DNA from: Bacteroidales bacterium
GTDB taxonomy: Bacteria; Bacteroidota; Bacteroidia; Bacteroidales; UBA3663
Length of the DNA stretch: 64,000 nt
Assembly (NCBI GenBank): GCA_004557315.1
Contig: SFEH01000005.1
Span: 1 to 64,000, forward strand
Reading direction: 5' to 3'
Position numbers and translations under genes: made by a program. Shown piece by piece: positions 62,202 to 64,000 of this stretch. Every line of letters begins with the position of its first letter. Within the stretch, counting starts at the first letter, position 1. The notes under the pieces are model-generated. The model made no database searches, had not been told where the DNA came from, and was given only the letters and a program-made list of their open reading frames with translations.

Positions 62202-64000
62202 ATGAGAAGAATAGGTTTTTTGTTTTTGCTCCATTCGCTGTGCTTTATGGCGGTCGATGGGCAAAACGTTAACTCGACTGATTCGACAGTCTTTCTTAAT
62301 GAAGTTGAGGTGCAGTCATTTGTGCCAAAGACAAAGTTGCGTGGCGACGCGATCGTGACCAAGATTCAAGGCTCGGTGCTTGAGAAATCGGGCTCGCTGC
62401 ACGAGATGCTGGGCAAGGTGCCAGGGATGATGATGGAGGGTGAAGAACTCAAGGTGATCGGCAAAGGTGTGCCTGTGTTCTATGTCAATGGCCGCAAGCT
62501 ATATGACACAGAGGAACTGAAGCGCATGAGAAGCGAGGAGATCATGGAGGTGGAGGTGATCAACAACCCCGGTGCGCAGTATGACGCGACGGTGAGCGCG
62601 GTGGTCAAGATCCGCACCCGTCGCCCACAAGGCGAGGGCTTCGGCTTTAACCTGACAGCAGGACATAGCCAGGACTTGCGCCGAGCAGATTTTGCCGACC
62701 CCTCAGCAACGATCAACTTCAACTATCGCAACAAGGGTTTGGATGTCTTTGGCATGGTCAATCACTGGAATTCGCACACATTACAGGAAGCCACTACCGA
62801 TCAGCATATCTATGCCAACGTTGGCAATCAGGTCAATGACAACTGGCAGAAGGGAAAGATAGTTACAAGCACTGCTGGCTATGGAATGAATTATGCGCTG
62901 GGTGTCAATCAGGTGATAAGCGAAAATCACAGCATGGGCGCACGTCTTCAGATCGACCATCTGTTGAACAACGAGAGTCCGCTGACTCTCGATCAGGATA
63001 TCTTTAACAATGATGTCTTCTATAAATCGCTTTTCTCGGAAACTCACACTATCTACGATCATCCAATCGGCTATAATCTCAACTCATACTACAATGGCCG
63101 ATGGGGAAAGATCGGCATCGACTGGAACTTCGATTGGGGCAAGAAAGGGGCTGAAGAAAAGATGGACAGCAAGAGCGACGATGTACATTCGCTGAGCGAG
63201 GCTTCGAGCAATCTGTTTGCAACGAAGCTCGTGGTGTCGTATCCTGTGTGGAAAGGAACGGTCAATGCAGGAACGGAAATGACATGGGTGAGGCGTGACA
63301 TCGATTATGTTATCAATCAGGACTATATCTCAGATTCTCATTCCAAGACTAATGAAGACAGTTATTCCGTGTTCGTTGAGTATCTTGCCAATTTCGACAA
63401 GTATGGAACGGCAAGGATTGGTGCTCGCTATGAATGTGTGAACTTTGATTATGTCAATCTTGCAGATGCTGCTGCCAATGTGCGCGACACTCGCCGAGGC
63501 ATTTACCCATCGATATCGTATTCGGTAGGGTTTGGCAGGGTGAATCTTTCGTTGAGCTACAACACCAAGACCGTCCGCCCAAACTTCTATCGTCTGACCG
63601 ATGCCACTACCTATGTGAGTCACTCGATGCTGATGCAGGGCAACTCGCAGCTGCGCAATCAGATCAACCATGAGTTGGGGCTCAATGCCCGATGGAGCTG
63701 GATCATAGCTTCAGTCAGCTACACAAAAAACAACCACATGATGACACAATGGTCTTATCCATACATTGGAGAGCAGGTGCCTGTGGAGGAGGGTGTGCAG
63801 GTCGTGAGGGTGATCAACCTCGCCAAGCCTGTAAAGACTCTTGTCAGCTTCGTCAATGCTTCGCCCACTATAGGTATCTACTCTATGAATACAACGGTGG
63901 GTTGTCAGAAGCAGTTTTTCACTGTGGAAGTGGATGACCCTCGTGAGGCTTCGGGCAAACGAACCAAGTCGTATAACGACCCTGTGCTTTTCATCAATTC
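62202..64000 (+). CDS. Outer-membrane beta-barrel protein (TonB-receptor-like), module 2, 3' end outside
   Basis: 599 complete codons, open to the window edge. Signal peptide MRRIGFLFLLHSLCFMAVDGQ. The plug-like domain has VFLNEVEVQSFVPKTKLRGD, MLGKVPGMMMEG, VFYVNGRKLYDTEELKRMRS and VEVINNPGAQYDATVSAVVK, then OMP_b-brl_3-type barrel strands. It is a paralogue of the gene at 34831-37032 over its whole visible length, including NPKLKNEINNQ versus NSQLRNQINHE and DDPREASGKRT. Transported substrate unknown. It is divergent from LytTR regulator 2, and its promoter carries a phased repeat pair directly upstream, so activation by that regulator is likely. Confidence 0.85.
   Translation, partial: MRRIGFLFLLHSLCFMAVDGQNVNSTDSTVFLNEVEVQSFVPKTKLRGDAIVTKIQGSVLEKSGSLHEMLGKVPGMMMEGEELKVIGKGVPVFYVNGRKLYDTEELKRMRSEEIMEVEVINNPGAQYDATVSAVVKIRTRRPQGEGFGFNLTAGHSQDLRRADFADPSATINFNYRNKGLDVFGMVNHWNSHTLQEATTDQHIYANVGNQVNDNWQKGKIVTSTAGYGMNYALGVNQVISENHSMGARLQIDHLLNNESPLTLDQDIFNNDVFYKSLFSETHTIYDHPIGYNLNSYYNGRWGKIGIDWNFDWGKKGAEEKMDSKSDDVHSLSEASSNLFATKLVVSYPVWKGTVNAGTEMTWVRRDIDYVINQDYISDSHSKTNEDSYSVFVEYLANFDKYGTARIGARYECVNFDYVNLADAAANVRDTRRGIYPSISYSVGFGRVNLSLSYNTKTVRPNFYRLTDATTYVSHSMLMQGNSQLRNQINHELGLNARWSWIIASVSYTKNNHMMTQWSYPYIGEQVPVEEGVQVVRVINLAKPVKTLVSFVNASPTIGIYSMNTTVGCQKQFFTVEVDDPREASGKRTKSYNDPVLFIN

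Overview
The window reads as chromosomal DNA of a Bacteroidales bacterium, most likely a gut or rumen Prevotella relative (Prevotellaceae). The basis is the promoters (-7 element TAnnTTTG, upstream TTG), the split-style ATP synthase cluster (atpD-C-I-B-E-F-H-A-G), YifB/M28/C1 peptidase types common in this order, DUF5020 and DUF5672 proteins, many exported glycoside hydrolases, and two-gene LytTR/outer-membrane-barrel units. No transposase, integrase, phage gene or CRISPR array was seen. The only possible mobile trace is a clipped RhuM-like gene at the left edge beside a duplicated 115-bp repeat.

Layout. 1-0.7 kb: RhuM remnant and repeats. 0.7-10.1 kb: GH43 enzyme, ABC-F ATPase, exported M28 peptidase, a DUF4369-like lipoprotein overlapping yifB, and an exported C1 peptidase. 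10.2-17.7 kb: family 2 glycosyltransferase, tRNA-Ser(CGA) with its terminator, a small membrane protein, uvrC, apt, mnmG and ybeY. This stretch carries five matches to the ParB centromere site parS, so it is probably close to the replication origin. 17.8-25.2 kb: the whole F1Fo ATP synthase operon, closed by a strong terminator. 25.2-34.8 kb: GH53 galactanase, queF, a small exported protein, an AraC regulator divergent from an EamA transporter, GH43-CBM6, and a nucleobase set (NCS2 permease, DUF5020 barrel, NCS2 permease).

34.8-39 kb: outer-membrane barrel protein divergent from a membrane-bound LytTR regulator, which is translationally coupled to a DUF5672 glycosyltransferase. 39-49.7 kb: GH43, GH130, an exported HD-GYP-like protein, a 1.1 kb repeat-rich gap, GH2 and GH36. 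49.8-55.9 kb: a mannan-degradation operon read right to left: lipoprotein GH26 mannanase, mannosylglucose phosphorylase, sugar:cation symporter, mannobiose/cellobiose 2-epimerase and mannose-6-phosphate isomerase, with the GH36 alpha-galactosidase behind. Together these give a complete galactomannan-to-glycolysis route with no SusC/SusD pair in view. 56.1-64 kb: a frameshifted fimbrillin-type lipoprotein, a 1000-aa receiver/PEP-synthase-like fusion, YraN, and a second LytTR/barrel pair whose barrel gene runs off the end.

The most interesting material is between genes. Both LytTR/barrel pairs carry direct repeats spaced 20-21 bp, the layout LytTR proteins bind, placed against readable promoters. 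Four intergenic gaps (22.5, 39.0, 40.9 and 62.0 kb) hold related-looking hairpins built from short, about 8-bp, arrays. A parS cluster lies at 11.1-15.7 kb. A 1.1 kb gap at 44.2-45.3 kb holds GTTAAC-rich repeats, a possible 46-aa gene and a very strong hairpin.
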